Shown here one piece after another: positions 21,901 to 29,994 of a DNA stretch of 64,000 nucleotides. The translations under genes were made by a program, and so were the position numbers. Origin of the DNA: Paragorgia papillata (lineage: Eukaryota; Cnidaria; Anthozoa; Scleralcyonacea; Coralliidae); contig JAWNZC010000314.1 in the NCBI GenBank assembly GCA_035771165.1, positions 2,033,501-2,097,500 of the forward strand, written 5' to 3'. Below the pieces are notes generated by a model. That model was given only the letters and a program-made list of their open reading frames with translations. It did not search any database and had not been told where the DNA came from. The first letter of the stretch is position 1, and the number at the start of each line of letters is the position of its first letter.

Positions 21901-24900
21901 CAGTCGCGGGAGGTTTGAGTGTGAAATCTGTATCAAAGTTAATGAATTAATTAGCTCAGTAAGAAATCTGTATGAAAGTTAATGAATAAATTAGCTCGAA
22001 AACTACATCATTGTTCTTTTAATTCTATTCACTAACCCCATGTTTTCCCTGTTACTTTTCAACCCCCCCCCCCCCCCCCCCTCCCCCCATGCTTTTAGAT
22101 ACTCGACCTTTATTGAGATTTATTATGTTAGTCATGTGACTTGAATGCCGCGTTAGGATTCGTTCTTAACCTCATTAATTATTCATAATTTCACAAATGT
22201 AAATAACATCACTTATAGACGTCACACTTATGACTTGTTGGAAAATCTTGAGTTGAATATCAATTTGAGATTATTTAACGAAATCACTTTTAACTGTGCA
22301 TGTGCTTCTGTGTATCGCAGGACACTATACATGAAAAGTTTCAAGTGATTTACTTTAATTATTGCAAGAATAGACATGATTTTCCAAGAAGTCATACAGT
22401 GTGACGTCTAAGTGATGTTATTTGCATATCACGCAAATCTCAATATCTAAAGAACGAAGTGAGATATGGAAGAGCTGCAAACGTTAATCATTATAACTTC
22501 AAAAGTTCTTTTAAATAAGAGAGTCTCTCCCGAACTTATTTTTCGCTGCATAAACCCTTAAAGTGGTCAAGTTATAAAGTAATATATTCGCTATATTTCA
22601 ATTCTATATTGTGTTCTCATTCCTTGTACTTTAGAATTCTATTCTCTAGAATTCGTGATAACCTTTATGAGCTTTAAACCACTAATTAACGTACTGTTTA
22701 CATGCATATATAAGCAAGTCATTTTAAGTGAGATATGGAAGTATCCCGAACTTAGTTTTCGCTGCATAAACCCTTTTACAATAGTCGACTCTCAGAATCT
22801 TTTGAACCACGAGGCGAGAAAGACTAAGGGGGTGTTTATATAGAGGAGGGCCAGCCCTCTTGGTAGGGCAAGCGCTAGAAAGAGGGGTGGAATTCATCTC
22901 GTGTTTACAGGAGCTTTTTTGGTAAGGCTAGCCATAGAAAGAGGGCTGGATTTTAACTCGCGTTGGCTTGTTTACTGACTTGTGCAGTTTTCTCACGAAG
23001 CCCGAAATCATGTTTTCACAAACACGATTTTAATTTATAACAAACACGTGAGCAAATACAACTTGCAAAATAAAAAGTTGACCAAAAAATATTAGTTATA
23101 AATCTCACACTCGTTTAGATCGGTCTCACACTCTTTCTTATTTATAAGCCAACTCTTGTGAGAGTGTAAGCTTCCAGAAAATTCAAAAATAATGTTCTTT
23201 ATTTTTCTCAGGTCCGTAACTGCAGGTCCGTAACAAAAATACCGGCTTCTGATTGGCTAAATACGAGGTCCGTATCACACAAGTACGGACCTCTCGTTTT
23301 TCCCGCCAAAACTAATATGGGGTGAAAAACAGTTTTCAAACCAAAAAAGGTGGTGAAAAATGTACTCCGACGATTGTGAGCATAGCGAGAGCGAATTTTA
23401 TTATCCCCAAGACGACGTCCCAAGCACAAGTGCTGGAAATTTAGTCCATTCAGACCCAAACGCGAACGAAAACGGGTGTTACAATGGCAGCGATATTGAC
23501 ATCCAAAATTATATTCAGAGTCAACGACCGGAAAACACGAAGAAGAAAACGGAATACGATATAAATGTCCTTACCAGGTACTTTTTGTCTATAAAAGAAG
23601 TACGAGAAATTCAAACCATACCTGCCAAGGAATTAAACATCCTCCTCGCCAAATTTTTCGTTAACGCTCGCAAGAAAAATGACGACGTTTACGAGCCTTC
23701 GTCTCTCACATGTACAGCTTTTCAGAGAAGACTTTCAGAGAAGATGACTTGAAACAATTATTTTGTTTTAATGTGGGAAAAATAAATAAGTTATTTACCA
23801 AACTTTGTCGGTCCGTACTGGAAAAATATTGCCCTCGGTCTGGACTGCACGGAACTCGGCCTGCAGCCTCGTTCAGTCGTACAGTCAAGACCTCGGGCAA
23901 TATTTTTCCAGTACGGACCTCCAGTTTGGTAAATAACATATATTTGTTATATGTCTTGCGAGTCCGAACTGGTGTATTGAACGATGATTGGCTAACGTGC
24001 GAGTCCGTACTTTACCGTACGGACTCGGTGTACGGACCCGCACAAAAACAACATACAAAAAAAATTAAAAATTATAAAAATTAAAAATTAAAAAAAAAAA
24101 TAAATAAAAAAAAAAATAAATAAAATAAAAAAAATAAAATTATATTCTTAAAAATTATAAAAAAAAATAAATAAATTATATTCTTAAAAATTATATTCTT
24201 TTCAAAATGTTTTCCCTTTTGGTTGTTTTGTTGTCAATTATATCTAATCGCGACTACGAGACCGCTCAGCCTCCGCTTGCGCTGACGTGCAGGAAGACGT
24301 ACTGTAGACGATAATGTTTTCTCTAAATTATTTCCCGTTGTTGTGGAGACATATAATAAATTCCTTATTAACCTCACAAGCTCGGTCCGTACGGGAAAAT
24401 ATTTTGCTTGAGATCTTTTGAGTACAGATCTCAAGCAAAATATTTTCCCGTACGGACCTCGCGCTCGGTTAATAAGTACTTAGTATCTGAAATTGCCTAA
24501 ATTTGTGAACTGCATGAGTGCAATATATGGATTGTACTGGATAAGCTTGCCAATGGAAATGCGTGTACACTTGGGAATAGCGCGTCGTCGCGTCAGTAAT
24601 TAGTGATTAGGCTTCCTGTTTAAAGGTTCAAGATTTAGGGCGCGTGTACGTGGGTAGGGCTAGCCCTAGAAAGACTGCTGGATTTCACCTCGCGTTGGCT
24701 TGTTTACCGACTTGTGCAGCTTTCCCACGAAGCTCGAAATCATATTTTCGCAAACACGATTTGAATTTATAACAAACACATGAACAAACACAACTTGTAA
24801 AATAAAAAGTTGATCAACAAAAATTGGTCAGAAGCAAAAAAGGAAAATTTTATCGCGAACACTGAGCTTCGTTTTGCTAGGCCTCCTAAGAAGGCCATCT

Positions 24901-27900
24901 CTCTTAATTAAGTGCGTTTATACATGGGAAATTTCAGCCCTCCTAGGCGAGATCTCGGGTTGTCAATAGCCAGATCTCGCCTATAGGAGGGCTAGCCCTC
25001 TTGTGATGTAAACGCAAACCAATTTTTACAAGGAATTACGCTGAGATGTGGGATCCCCGGCAAAGAGGGCTGACCTTCCTCCATATAAACACCCCTTTAT
25101 AAGGGTATTCAAATTAATCGCCATTACTGAAGTGTTTAAAACTCGCATAAACTAAATTTACCAAGAATAATTGGTTTATTTTAGTTTATAGATGTAAACA
25201 AATTCTAAGGATGATTCAAATATCTTTTAGGGCCGAGGAAGCAATTTCGTGACACGAACTAGCCATAAGTCAAGCATCGATGGTATGGTTCAGAAAGCAC
25301 AAATCTGAAATGAATTACTCTTCTCTGAGATGTTTTGAATAAGTTTTGATCGAGGTAAAGCGTGCTAAACTACATTTTTTTACAAACTTTACAGTATTAT
25401 CCAAGGATTATTTAAGTAAAAAAAACAGAAACCACAAGTCTGCAATGCAGGCGCGCAACTAGGGTTGTGGGGGGTTGCAACCCCTGCCCTTTTTAACCCC
25501 TGCCCTTTTTGTGAGACCTCTAATACTAGGTTAGACATTACTCACATTAAATAAACAGATAATTAATCGTCTGTTGTAGTAGTACGCAATAAATTTAGAG
25601 GCTTCTAGCAGTGGGCCCGTACGTCAGCTAGGCTGAATAAAATTATGATAAATTTTAAATTATGCGAGACAAAAATTAAAATTTCCGCAACCGCAAATAC
25701 GAGAAAAGCGTCCTCAAAATGCAGGAAATGCCGTTTCAGAGAACCCCCCTAGAATCTCTGCTTTGGCTTCTAGTCCCAAATTGTTTAGAATACTGAACGA
25801 CTTTGTCCTTTTGCCCTTTTTTTGCGTTCAACCCCTGCCCTCGAAATTTTCTAGTTGCGCCCCTGCAATGAATAATTCCTCTTTGAGATAATTTGAATAG
25901 GTTTTGGTTGCATGATCAATAGGTAAAGCGTGCCAAACTACAAACTTTACATGCAGTATTATAGTTATTACATCTTCTAAGGATTCTTTTAAGTATAGGT
26001 TAGTTGCCTAGACTTTAACGTTTCATGTATGGTTTTCTGAGACGTTTCCATTGACAAGCGAAATCGTCTGGCGTTAGACAGAGTAAAAAGATAAAGTTGT
26101 TCCACGCGAATGAAAGGAGTTTATTCCTGATACAGATGATATCCGTCGTTATTTAACAAAAAATTATGGTTTTCTAGACGTATTTGTAGAGCAACATAGT
26201 ATAGGTTATTTATTATGCAAGGTAACATATATAATAACCGCCGCACAGCAAACAGAATCGACGCATGAATGAGCTCAAATGCATTAGGCCCTATGAAGCG
26301 GATTCAATCCAATCAAATCGAAAAACGCGAGTGAAGTCAATCCCGGCACATGTTTACATAGAGAATCCGATCTGCTTGGAACATTGTTTTTGGTTTTGGA
26401 ACACTATTTTCTGTGTTTCCCTCAATGTCTATCATTTAGCACGACACGCACCAACTTCACTCATGCATATCAAGTCATTTTCAAGTGAAACCGGTTTACA
26501 TGAATGAGATTGGAGACATTCAAGTCGATCCTTCAAGTCGATCCACTCCACTGCGTGGATCGTTTCGATCATATTGACTTGAACACTCAATTTGTTTCAT
26601 GTAAATTAACAGGGTCTTAGTCCTCTTATGGCTTATGTAAAGTCCGTTGTCTAATTAATTCTGATTGGCGGAATTTTGGAAAGTTAATTAGACCGTTTAG
26701 AGTGTACATGTGTCACTGCTAAGACAGTGGTTTTGCATAAACTGTGCATTGAAAGAACAGAGCGACGGATTACTACAACATTTTTTGGCAAAATGTGTTG
26801 ACGGAAATCGTCTTAAAGCTATCGTCAGAGAGAAACGTAAGGAACTTAAAAAATTGGGCAACTTTGTAAACAAATGAATGAGATTCGAAAATAGGAATAT
26901 CATTCGCTATTTTTAACGTTGATGAGTAAAGAAGGCGGGATTGGAATAATGCATGGTATTGGAAAAATGGATAAGATATGAATGTTGAAAATCGATACTG
27001 TACTGTCACAGAGTGAGTAGGAGTGGCAGAAGGTCTGGTCTATTTTGTGTTCGAGTATTACTGCCACCCCTTCCGATAGCCCGCGTTACTGTTTCTGGCG
27101 GTAGCCATAAGAGATGTGGGCTCCACAGTAGGAACGATTGCGCTTAGACATAGTCGTTAAGTAAAGTGTGAACTAAAAGGTAAAGAGTCGAGGCTTTACT
27201 ACATCATTGTTTTTGACTTTTTTTTAAATTAATAATATGAACAGGTACAGCAACTATAAAGTTTTAACTCTTTTTAATTAATAATATGAACGGATGAACA
27301 AGTACAGCAACTATAAAAAGTTCAATAATAAATTTCAAGAGCATAAAGTTCAATAAAACAAAAATAATGATAACATTGACCTAGCATCGAATAGAAAAGT
27401 GATAGTCTGGAGTATCAAACAGTTGATGTGAAACAGCTTTAAAAAAGCAGTCACCTCCACCGCCAACATCAAATGGTTTCAATCCAAGTTCACTTAATCT
27501 TATTGTTAATATCACAGATGGGTCTAAACCAAACATTTCTTTTGTTGTGTTATTTTCTGTTGCGAGAGGACCTGGGTTTCAATATCACCGGATATTAATA
27601 ACTTTCTTCTTGATGCACAGAACGAAAAATCGTTTTTGGATATACGGTTGCTGACAAACCAAGAAGTTTGTGGCAATTGTTTTTGCATATTCCAATACCT
27701 ATTTTTGGGAAGGATTTATTGGGAAAGGTTGTCTTCTTTTTATTTTCAAATAACTTTTATTCAAAACCTTAGGTTTGAACAGACGTTTAACCTTATACTT
27801 TTTTAAACCCACGGCCAAATATTTGGTAAAGAAACTATTGCTTCTATGTACATAACTCGCAAACCATGACTTGTAATTGCTTGAAATATTATATAGCTTT

Positions 27901-29220
27901 GATGTCTTGGGAACAGATTTTCTTATAACAGACTTAACCTTTTGTTTTAACGATATTTTCCCCAAGCAAGACATTACTTTTGTCATGTTTACTCTTGAAG
28001 GTTCTCGATCACGATGTCTAAATCTCTTACTATAAAGTTTTGACGAACTAGTAAATTGCCTGATTGTTGATCTATACTAGTGAAGGCAAACAAATGTGGC
28101 ATATACCCAGTCGCTCTTTTCTTAATAACAGTACTCGATTTATCAAACTCTATATCAATACTTATCTCACTATAAACACAATTATTTTGAACTTTACACC
28201 TAACTTGATTAAACAAAGCCTTCGAATGTGCTTCAGCTTGGTGAATGGAGGTTTCATATTTTGTCATCTTCGCAGACGAACTACATGTAGGTCTGCTATC
28301 AGTGCTAAATATGCACTCCATCGGCATCGCCATTAGCAGTGTTGCTCTCCGAGCAAATTCTGTATTGCTTATCTCGAAAAGAACGACTTTTGAATCTCGT
28401 AAGATATATTCTGTTCTCACATATCGAATCAATTGTATCCCCCGAACGAGCTTTAAGGTTCCAAAACATGGAATTAACTTGGTCTCCCAAAGGAGATATC
28501 TTTTGGTTCCCACACAGGGAATAAATTCTGCCTCCCGAAGGAGTTTTATGATTTCTAATAATTAACTAATTTTGCCTCCCATGCAAAAGAGTTGTATGTT
28601 ACCTGCTCGGGGATTTTCAGCTATAAGCCTTAAGTTGGTTTGAATTCGACTGGTGCTTTGCAAACCACTCTCGATCAGTTCTGGCCTTAACCGCCAAGGA
28701 GCACCTGTTACTCCAGAACTAGGAAACGCTTTCAATCCACCAGCATTACACAGTAGTCGAAAGCGCTGCCAAATCAGATTTTTAAATTTATTAAAATGCA
28801 TGACTTACTTTCTTAACTTGTCTTTTTACTGTACTTTGAACCACACGAGGCCACAAAATTGAAAAAAACAACAACTGAAAGTCCCGGATCAGAACACTGC
28901 CACGTAACCCACAGGCACTGTCGTACTTGCCCGCCTAATCCCGAAGTGCAATTCGTGTTCTGATTGGATCCATAAGTACCGATAACTTCCGAAATGTTAA
29001 CACGGAAATTCATCACCCAATCGGAACCTCATCTCATGACATAATGCCACAGCTTCAATAGAAGCAGTGACACAAAAACCTTATTAAACTTCAACGCTTA
29101 TATATGTCAATTTAAGAATAACAAACCTGCATAGTCTACAAAATCTTTGTAGATACTTCGCTTAGCAAGACTTTGCACTGCAAACAGCGTCAGAACAATT
29201 AGGAATTGCATCGTTAGCAT
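9759..29220 (-). CDS. Gene A: secreted vWA domain and galaxin-like protein (5 exons)
   Basis: Five minus-strand exons (29127-29220, 18618-18668, 15749-16053, 11728-12097, 9759-9919) join with GT/AG borders and phases 1,1,0,1 into 326 residues plus stop. Residues 1-19 form a signal peptide (MLTMQFLIVLTLFAVQSLA), 32-48 a linker, about 50-270 a vWA domain, and 274-326 a galaxin-like module with three CC pairs. The MIDAS metal site looks intact: D60-x-S62-x-S64, a Thr near 139 and D176 in IVTDG. vWA domains usually bind protein ligands via a metal ion; galaxin modules occur in extracellular, often matrix, proteins of cnidarians. A secreted matrix or adhesion role is inference. No transmembrane segment follows the signal peptide. 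Introns, especially the 10.5 kb intron 1, are packed with mobile DNA. It has no disabling change, but its stop comes three residues earlier than in gene C. Confidence 0.8.
11728..12097 (-). CDS. Gene A exon 4: second half of the vWA domain
   Basis: Starts after CTTCTTATAG, phase 0, and runs to donor CAG|GTGAG, phase 1. It contains VVMIVTDGEP with the MIDAS aspartate and a later strand IRVVGVYIGN typical of vWA beta-strand 5. It ends with VSTMVDKSCK, the closing helix and cysteine. The gene C exon (61643-62015) is three bases longer at the end and otherwise collinear. Confidence 0.85.
12418..12515. repeat. Hairpin with TTTCCATCTGCCAAACTGAC arms
   Basis: The arm TTGTTTCCATCTGCCAAACTGAC is repeated inverted as GTCAGTTTGGTAGATGGAAACAA, with a loop of about 50 bp. 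Conserved in the duplicate at 62658-62742. Confidence 0.8.
12690..12780. repeat. Hairpin with GGAAATAACAC arms
   Basis: GGAAATAACACTTGTTCTCG and GAATTAATGA pair with TCATTAATTCTTCTCGAACC and GTGTTATTTCC. In the duplicate (63018-63162) the loop is longer and holds a tandem TTTGGCGAAATA-like repeat, so the loop changed after duplication. Confidence 0.75.
13262..13553. repeat. MITE with AAAGGTGATATCCAGT ends
   Basis: AAAGGTGATATCCAGTGCGT and TCTGCGCATG on the left pair with CATGCGCAGAACGAACTGGA and CAGCACCTTT on the right. Copy B keeps only the left part (63607-63716) and then jumps to the element at 63717, so the right part was lost there or never shared. Confidence 0.7.
13551..15040. mobile_element. 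1.5 kb element with about 50 bp terminal inverted repeats
   Basis: TACTTTTCTTAGCGCGGCCG opens the left end and its inverted copy CGCTAAGAAAAGTA closes the right; arms continue inward through CACGAAAATTCTTGGGG. The whole element is absent from copy B. It holds a minus-strand open frame of 142 codons (14275-14703) with KKICQPCYSLQGFTKNG but no recognised domain; the antisense frame 14240-14575 is a shadow. No clean target duplication is visible, probably because it abuts another element. Family unknown. Confidence 0.65.
15286..15551. repeat. Foldback MITE with TTTGCTAAGCTTTCGGCCTG arms, copy A
   Basis: The left end runs GTTTTGTGG-AACACCACGTAAAATATTTC and into TTTGCTAAGCTTTCGGCCTG; the right arm CAGGCCGAAATCTTAGCAAA is inverted and loses its outer end after 15551. 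The copy at 63717-64000 has the complementary state: outer right end present, outer left end missing. Confidence 0.8.
15749..16053 (-). CDS. Gene A exon 3: first half of the vWA domain
   Basis: Starts after TATTTTTAG in phase 1 and ends at CAG|GTATC in phase 0. It encodes EQCEIDLLIIWDNSRSIGKS with the MIDAS DxSxS motif, then DLNVGPEGTHIGIITFS, and GDATRTGMSL near the end, where the MIDAS threonine lies. The gene B exon at 50931-51245 is homologous over its whole length. Confidence 0.85.
16256..16330. repeat. Hairpin GAGACTACACTCACTC
   Basis: CTGAGTATGAGACTACACTC pairs with GAGTGTAGTCTCATACTCAG over a short AT-rich loop (CATTCAATTTGAATG, itself palindromic). Diverged GAGTGTGAG words continue to 16400. 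Confidence 0.85.
16850..18455. repeat. 1.6 kb inverted-repeat element in intron 2 of gene A
   Basis: The arm 16857-17045 (including CTCTCAATTCGTCAGAACTT and TTGCGATAAACACAAACC) returns inverted at 18270-18450. The interior has further nested hairpins: GATTGGCTAAGAGCAGTGCA and neighbours at 17450-17540, GATAAATTTCCAGCAAAATG at 18068-18240, and GGGGGCTTATTAGAGGG-type G-rich repeats at 17080-17410. No transposase-like frame was found, so it is non-autonomous. Confidence 0.75.
18618..18668 (-). CDS. Gene A exon 2: short linker exon
   Basis: A 51 bp phase 1-1 exon between TTTATTTAG and CCAG|GTAAAA. It encodes FNYLNDPNHEAREVKP. It aligns in position, phase and start pattern with gene B exon 2 (EFDEWPIN...). 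It is the least certain exon, being short and identified from phase and splice sites. Confidence 0.65.
19029..19261. repeat. Foldback MITE with ACAGTCATTTGCAACTCACT arms
   Basis: An almost perfect 48 bp inverted repeat: TACAGTCATTTGCAACTCAC at the left, GTGAGTTGCAAATGACTGTA at the right. The loop contains tandem GAAGTTCGTTCG-like words and their inverted forms. Open frames on both strands here are by-products of the palindrome. Confidence 0.9.
19262..19707. other. No gene seen
   Basis: AT-rich intron sequence of gene A without a supported feature. Confidence 0.5.
19995..20075. repeat. Hairpin ATAAAATAC...GTATTTTAT
   Basis: TGTATGGGCATT pairs with AATGCCCATACA, and AGATAAAATAC with GTATTTTATCT; CGGCCGA occurs in both arms. 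It lies at the inner edge of the left long inverted repeat. Confidence 0.85.
20252..21846 (+). pseudogene. Crypton-like tyrosine recombinase (DUF3504/KIAA1958-type), decayed
   Basis: The protein can be followed through several frames. An N-terminal part has NTVYNTKWALKVFEVWQ and PPKSLYLLICGINRHL, as in the SAM-like core-binding domain. A catalytic part has FGLRAGEHRLL (first Arg), then AHSLRI (HxxR), TGHRSN and a tyrosine in LFSYQK. A probable intron lies at 20649-20791 (GTGAGT...TTTCAG). Breaks seen: a one-base slip in an A run near 20325, TAG at 20534-20536, a frame change near 20880 and another near 21285. The C-terminal part from 21538 has three 25-residue acidic repeats and ends NCKIKFVVKK. 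Family proteins act as site-specific DNA recombinases; this copy cannot make a full one. Confidence 0.75.
21556..21770 (+). repeat. 75 bp in-frame tandem repeat
   Basis: Three units encode variants of DDVLANIPIPEPENL and LFGETI. Units 1 and 2 are nearly identical; unit 3 is diverged. Being in frame, the repeat expands an acidic, Pro-rich tail of the recombinase-like protein. Confidence 0.85.
22062..22087 (+). repeat. Poly-C tract
   Basis: A C run broken by a single T; its length is likely uncertain in the assembly. Confidence 0.95.
22195..22435. repeat. Inverted repeat AAATAACATCACTTATAGAC
   Basis: AAATAACATCACTTATAGACGTCACAC pairs with the inverted copy at about 22405-22435 (TGTGACGTCTAAGTGATGTTATTT). 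A separate, smaller foldback inside the right part of the Crypton-containing unit. Confidence 0.8.
23360..23752 (+). pseudogene. Crypton-like N-terminal fragment (130 codons)
   Basis: An ATG-started frame with a Ser/Asp/Glu-rich head, then TEYDINVLTRYFLSIKEVRE, ELNILLAKFFVNARKK and YEPSSLTCTAFQR. The latter part fits the N-terminal SAM-like domain of DUF3504/KIAA1958-type proteins. The catalytic domain is absent: the frame ends in TGA where the palindrome starts. It is either a captured fragment in a non-autonomous element or one exon of a longer gene. Confidence 0.6.
23805..23945. repeat. Near-perfect palindrome with GGTCCGTACTGGAAAAATAT arms
   Basis: GGTCCGTACTGGAAAAATAT pairs with ATATTTTTCCAGTACGGACC; the outer part TTACCAAACT pairs with AGTTTGGTAA. 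The loop is GC-rich with CTCGGCCTGCAGCC. Confidence 0.9.
24055..24200 (+). repeat. A-rich low-complexity tract
   Basis: Runs of AAAAATTATAAAAATTAAAA and AAATAAATAAAAAA, ending in repeated TTATATTCTTAAAAATTATA. May be the poly(A)-like tail of an insertion; nothing else is visible. Confidence 0.9.
24385..24475. repeat. Palindrome with GTCCGTACGGGAAAATATTT arms
   Basis: GTCCGTACGGGAAAATATTT pairs with AAATATTTTCCCGTACGGAC; the stem continues through TGCTTGAGATCT. Same arm design as 23805-23945 but a different inner sequence. Confidence 0.9.
25101..25447. other. Region containing the left member of a direct repeat
   Basis: 25300-25390 (including GAGGTAAAGCGTGCTAAACTAC) is repeated in diverged form at 25862-25960. 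The left copy lacks the 418 bp element that interrupts the right one. Confidence 0.6.
25448..25865. mobile_element. 418 bp element with CAGG-GCGCAACTAG termini
   Basis: Left end CAGGCGCGCAACTAG, right end CTAGTTGCGCCCCTG, flanked on both sides by CAATG. The related sequence at 25300-25320 (AATCTGAAATGAATTACTC) is an uninterrupted counterpart of AGTCTGCAATG plus AATAATTC, supporting these borders. Part of the inside (GGAAATGCCGTTTCAGAGA) is shared with the right part of the 42824-46223 element. The 5 bp duplication is shorter than the 8 bp of hAT elements, so family assignment is open. Confidence 0.7.
25871..27229. other. No gene seen
   Basis: Part of intron 1 of gene A. Short open frames at 26265-26507 and 26697-27009 have no motif support. 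Small inverted words around CAAGTCGATCC at 26521-26545 suggest old repeat DNA. Confidence 0.4.
27230..27325 (+). repeat. Two-copy direct repeat TTAATTAATAATATGAAC
   Basis: AAATTAATAATATGAACAGGTACAGCAACTATAAAG is followed by a second copy with an extra GGATGAACA. A small tandem duplication. Confidence 0.8.
27381..27550 (-). pseudogene. OTU-like cysteine protease fragment
   Basis: The minus-strand frame reads LSELGLKPFDVGGGGDCFFK and AVSHQLFDTPDYHFSIR before a stop. G-G-D-C-F-F-K-A-V is the catalytic D-x-x-C block of OTU-type proteases, which are common passengers on eukaryotic transposons. The fragment is short and no histidine block follows in frame. It is a decayed mobile-element piece, possibly linked to the frames at 27699-28513 upstream. 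Confidence 0.55.
27699..28513 (-). pseudogene. Unrecognised minus-strand reading frames, probably transposon-derived
   Basis: Two adjoining frames: 28513-27989 (about 174 codons) and 27986-27699 (95 codons), in different frames with only a few bases between. The first has EISNTEFARRATLLMAMPME, YETSIHQAEAHSKALFNQV, and IEFDKSSTVIKKR, which look protein-like rather than random. The second is Lys-rich (KVKSVIRKSVPKTSKLYNIS). I do not recognise a family. The OTU-like fragment follows on the same strand, suggesting one decayed multi-domain gene. They lie in intron 1 of gene A on its own strand, so an unspliced exon cannot be fully excluded. Confidence 0.4.
28514..29126. other. Intron 1 start, no supported element
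   Basis: No convincing gene. Short open frames on both strands at 28562-29016 have no motif. Confidence 0.4.
29127..29220 (-). CDS. Gene A exon 1: signal peptide
   Basis: ATG at 29220; the MLT-M double start is also present in gene B. The frame gives a hydrophobic stretch ending AVQSLAKRS, then IYKDFVDYA, and donor CAG|GTTTGTT. Gene B exon 1 ends at the same place with GAAG|GTTTGTT. Conservation of sequence, phase and donor between A and B makes this start secure. Confidence 0.85.
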
Positions 29221-29445
29221 CCAAGACTACAACCAGTTGAGCCAAACTTGATTTCTTCAGACCCGCAGATACTTCTTAGTTGAATATTCTCCAACGAATG
29301 ACAAACTGTTTGAAAGTTCTCTCTTTTTATGCTTAATCTCGAAGCTCGAAGTGCGCATGTCAGGCCGTTATTTTCCGTTAAAATCCGTTGAGCGATCACA
29401 ACGGTAAACACTTAATCAAACTCCCACGTCCTCGGAAGTTCGTTG
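29221..29445 (-). promoter_or_regulatory. Promoter and 5' UTR of gene A
   Basis: Reading upstream from the ATG, blocks shared with gene B are: CATTCGTTGGAGA, the TATA-like GATTAAGCATAAAAAGA (29323-29338), GCACTTCGAGC, GAAAATAACGG, and TTTGATTAAGTGTTTACC. Spacing between blocks is kept. A start of transcription about 30 bp below CATAAAAAG, near 29295, is inferred. Conservation could reflect recent common origin as well as function. Confidence 0.65.
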
Positions 29446-29599
29446 GCACATATTTGTATGCATGAAGTATAACCGTTCCATAATTAAATTTTTTTGGCAG
29501 ACACGTTTGAGCACCATTGAAGTCTTTACCTCATGCATGCGTGCATGCCGCAGGCCACGTATCCGTTCTCTTCAAGCATAGCTAATCTATAAGTATAGG

Positions 29600-29755
29600 T
29601 TAGCGCGAGACGGAGGTAACTAATCATATACAGCAACTGGTCATTCCAGATAAATTTAAAATTATCTACGAATAGCAACTGGTTATGATATACAAATTTA
29701 AAATTATCTAAACATAGCTACTGCATGGTCATGCTATTAAAATTTATAATTACCA
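29600..29755 (+). repeat. Threefold degenerate repeat, about 50 bp
   Basis: TACAGCAACTGGTCATTCCA, TAGCAACTGGTTATGATATA and TAGCTACTGCATGGTCATG each precede AAATTTAAAATTATCTA or a variant. A short tandem duplication upstream of gene A. Confidence 0.7.
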
Positions 29756-29994
29756 ACGACATTCAAAAATGTAGCAAAATCTATCCATAAATTCAGCGTA
29801 TGTTTACGCAATGAACCTTTACGTACTTCTCAAGTTTGTTTAATAAACTGCTTTGGAGTCTTATTATTTCATAAAATCCCGTTAACATTCGACATAACAA
29901 TGTCCTTCGACACTTGGTAAAGGCTATTTTTTAGAAAACCTTCTTCAATCGTGTTTTAAGTCGGATAAATACCTCGAACGTCGGCTTTAAGCCA

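Larger units (their letters stand above)
19708..22729 (+). mobile_element. Broken Crypton-type element between long inverted repeats
   Basis: Segments 19708-19995 and 22425-22729 are long inverted copies of each other (AAATGACTTGCTTATATG at the outer left, AAGCAAGTCATTTT at the outer right; inner parts include GCAGCTCTTCCATATCTCAC). Between them is a plus-strand tyrosine recombinase remnant. Known Cryptons lack terminal inverted repeats, so either the recombinase sits inside another foldback element or this is an unusual architecture. No clear target duplication was found. Confidence 0.6.
23213..24050. mobile_element. Palindrome-rich GGTCCGTAC element carrying a Crypton fragment
   Basis: Words GGTCCGTA and TACGGACC recur at 23213, 23227, 23266, 23282, 23811, 23913, 24005, 24016 and 24031. 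The inner palindrome 23805-23945 (GGAAAAATATTGCCC arms) is almost perfect, and a related one is at 24385-24475. The frame 23360-23752 lies inside. Confidence 0.6.
22829..25100. mobile_element. Nested foldback MITEs with GGTGTTTATAT ends
   Basis: GGGGGTGTTTATATAGAGGA on the left pairs with TCCATATAAACACCCC on the right. The inner sequence TCGCGTTGGCTTGTTTAC with its neighbours (about 130 bp) occurs twice in the same direction, at about 22960-23090 and 24690-24830, flanking the insert at 23190-24650. The simplest reading is two copies of one element, or one element duplicated around an insertion. Confidence 0.65.

Noticed and set aside
27040..27140. Possible small structured RNA around TCCGATAGCCCGCGTTACTG
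   Set aside because: No convincing fold or family pattern was seen.
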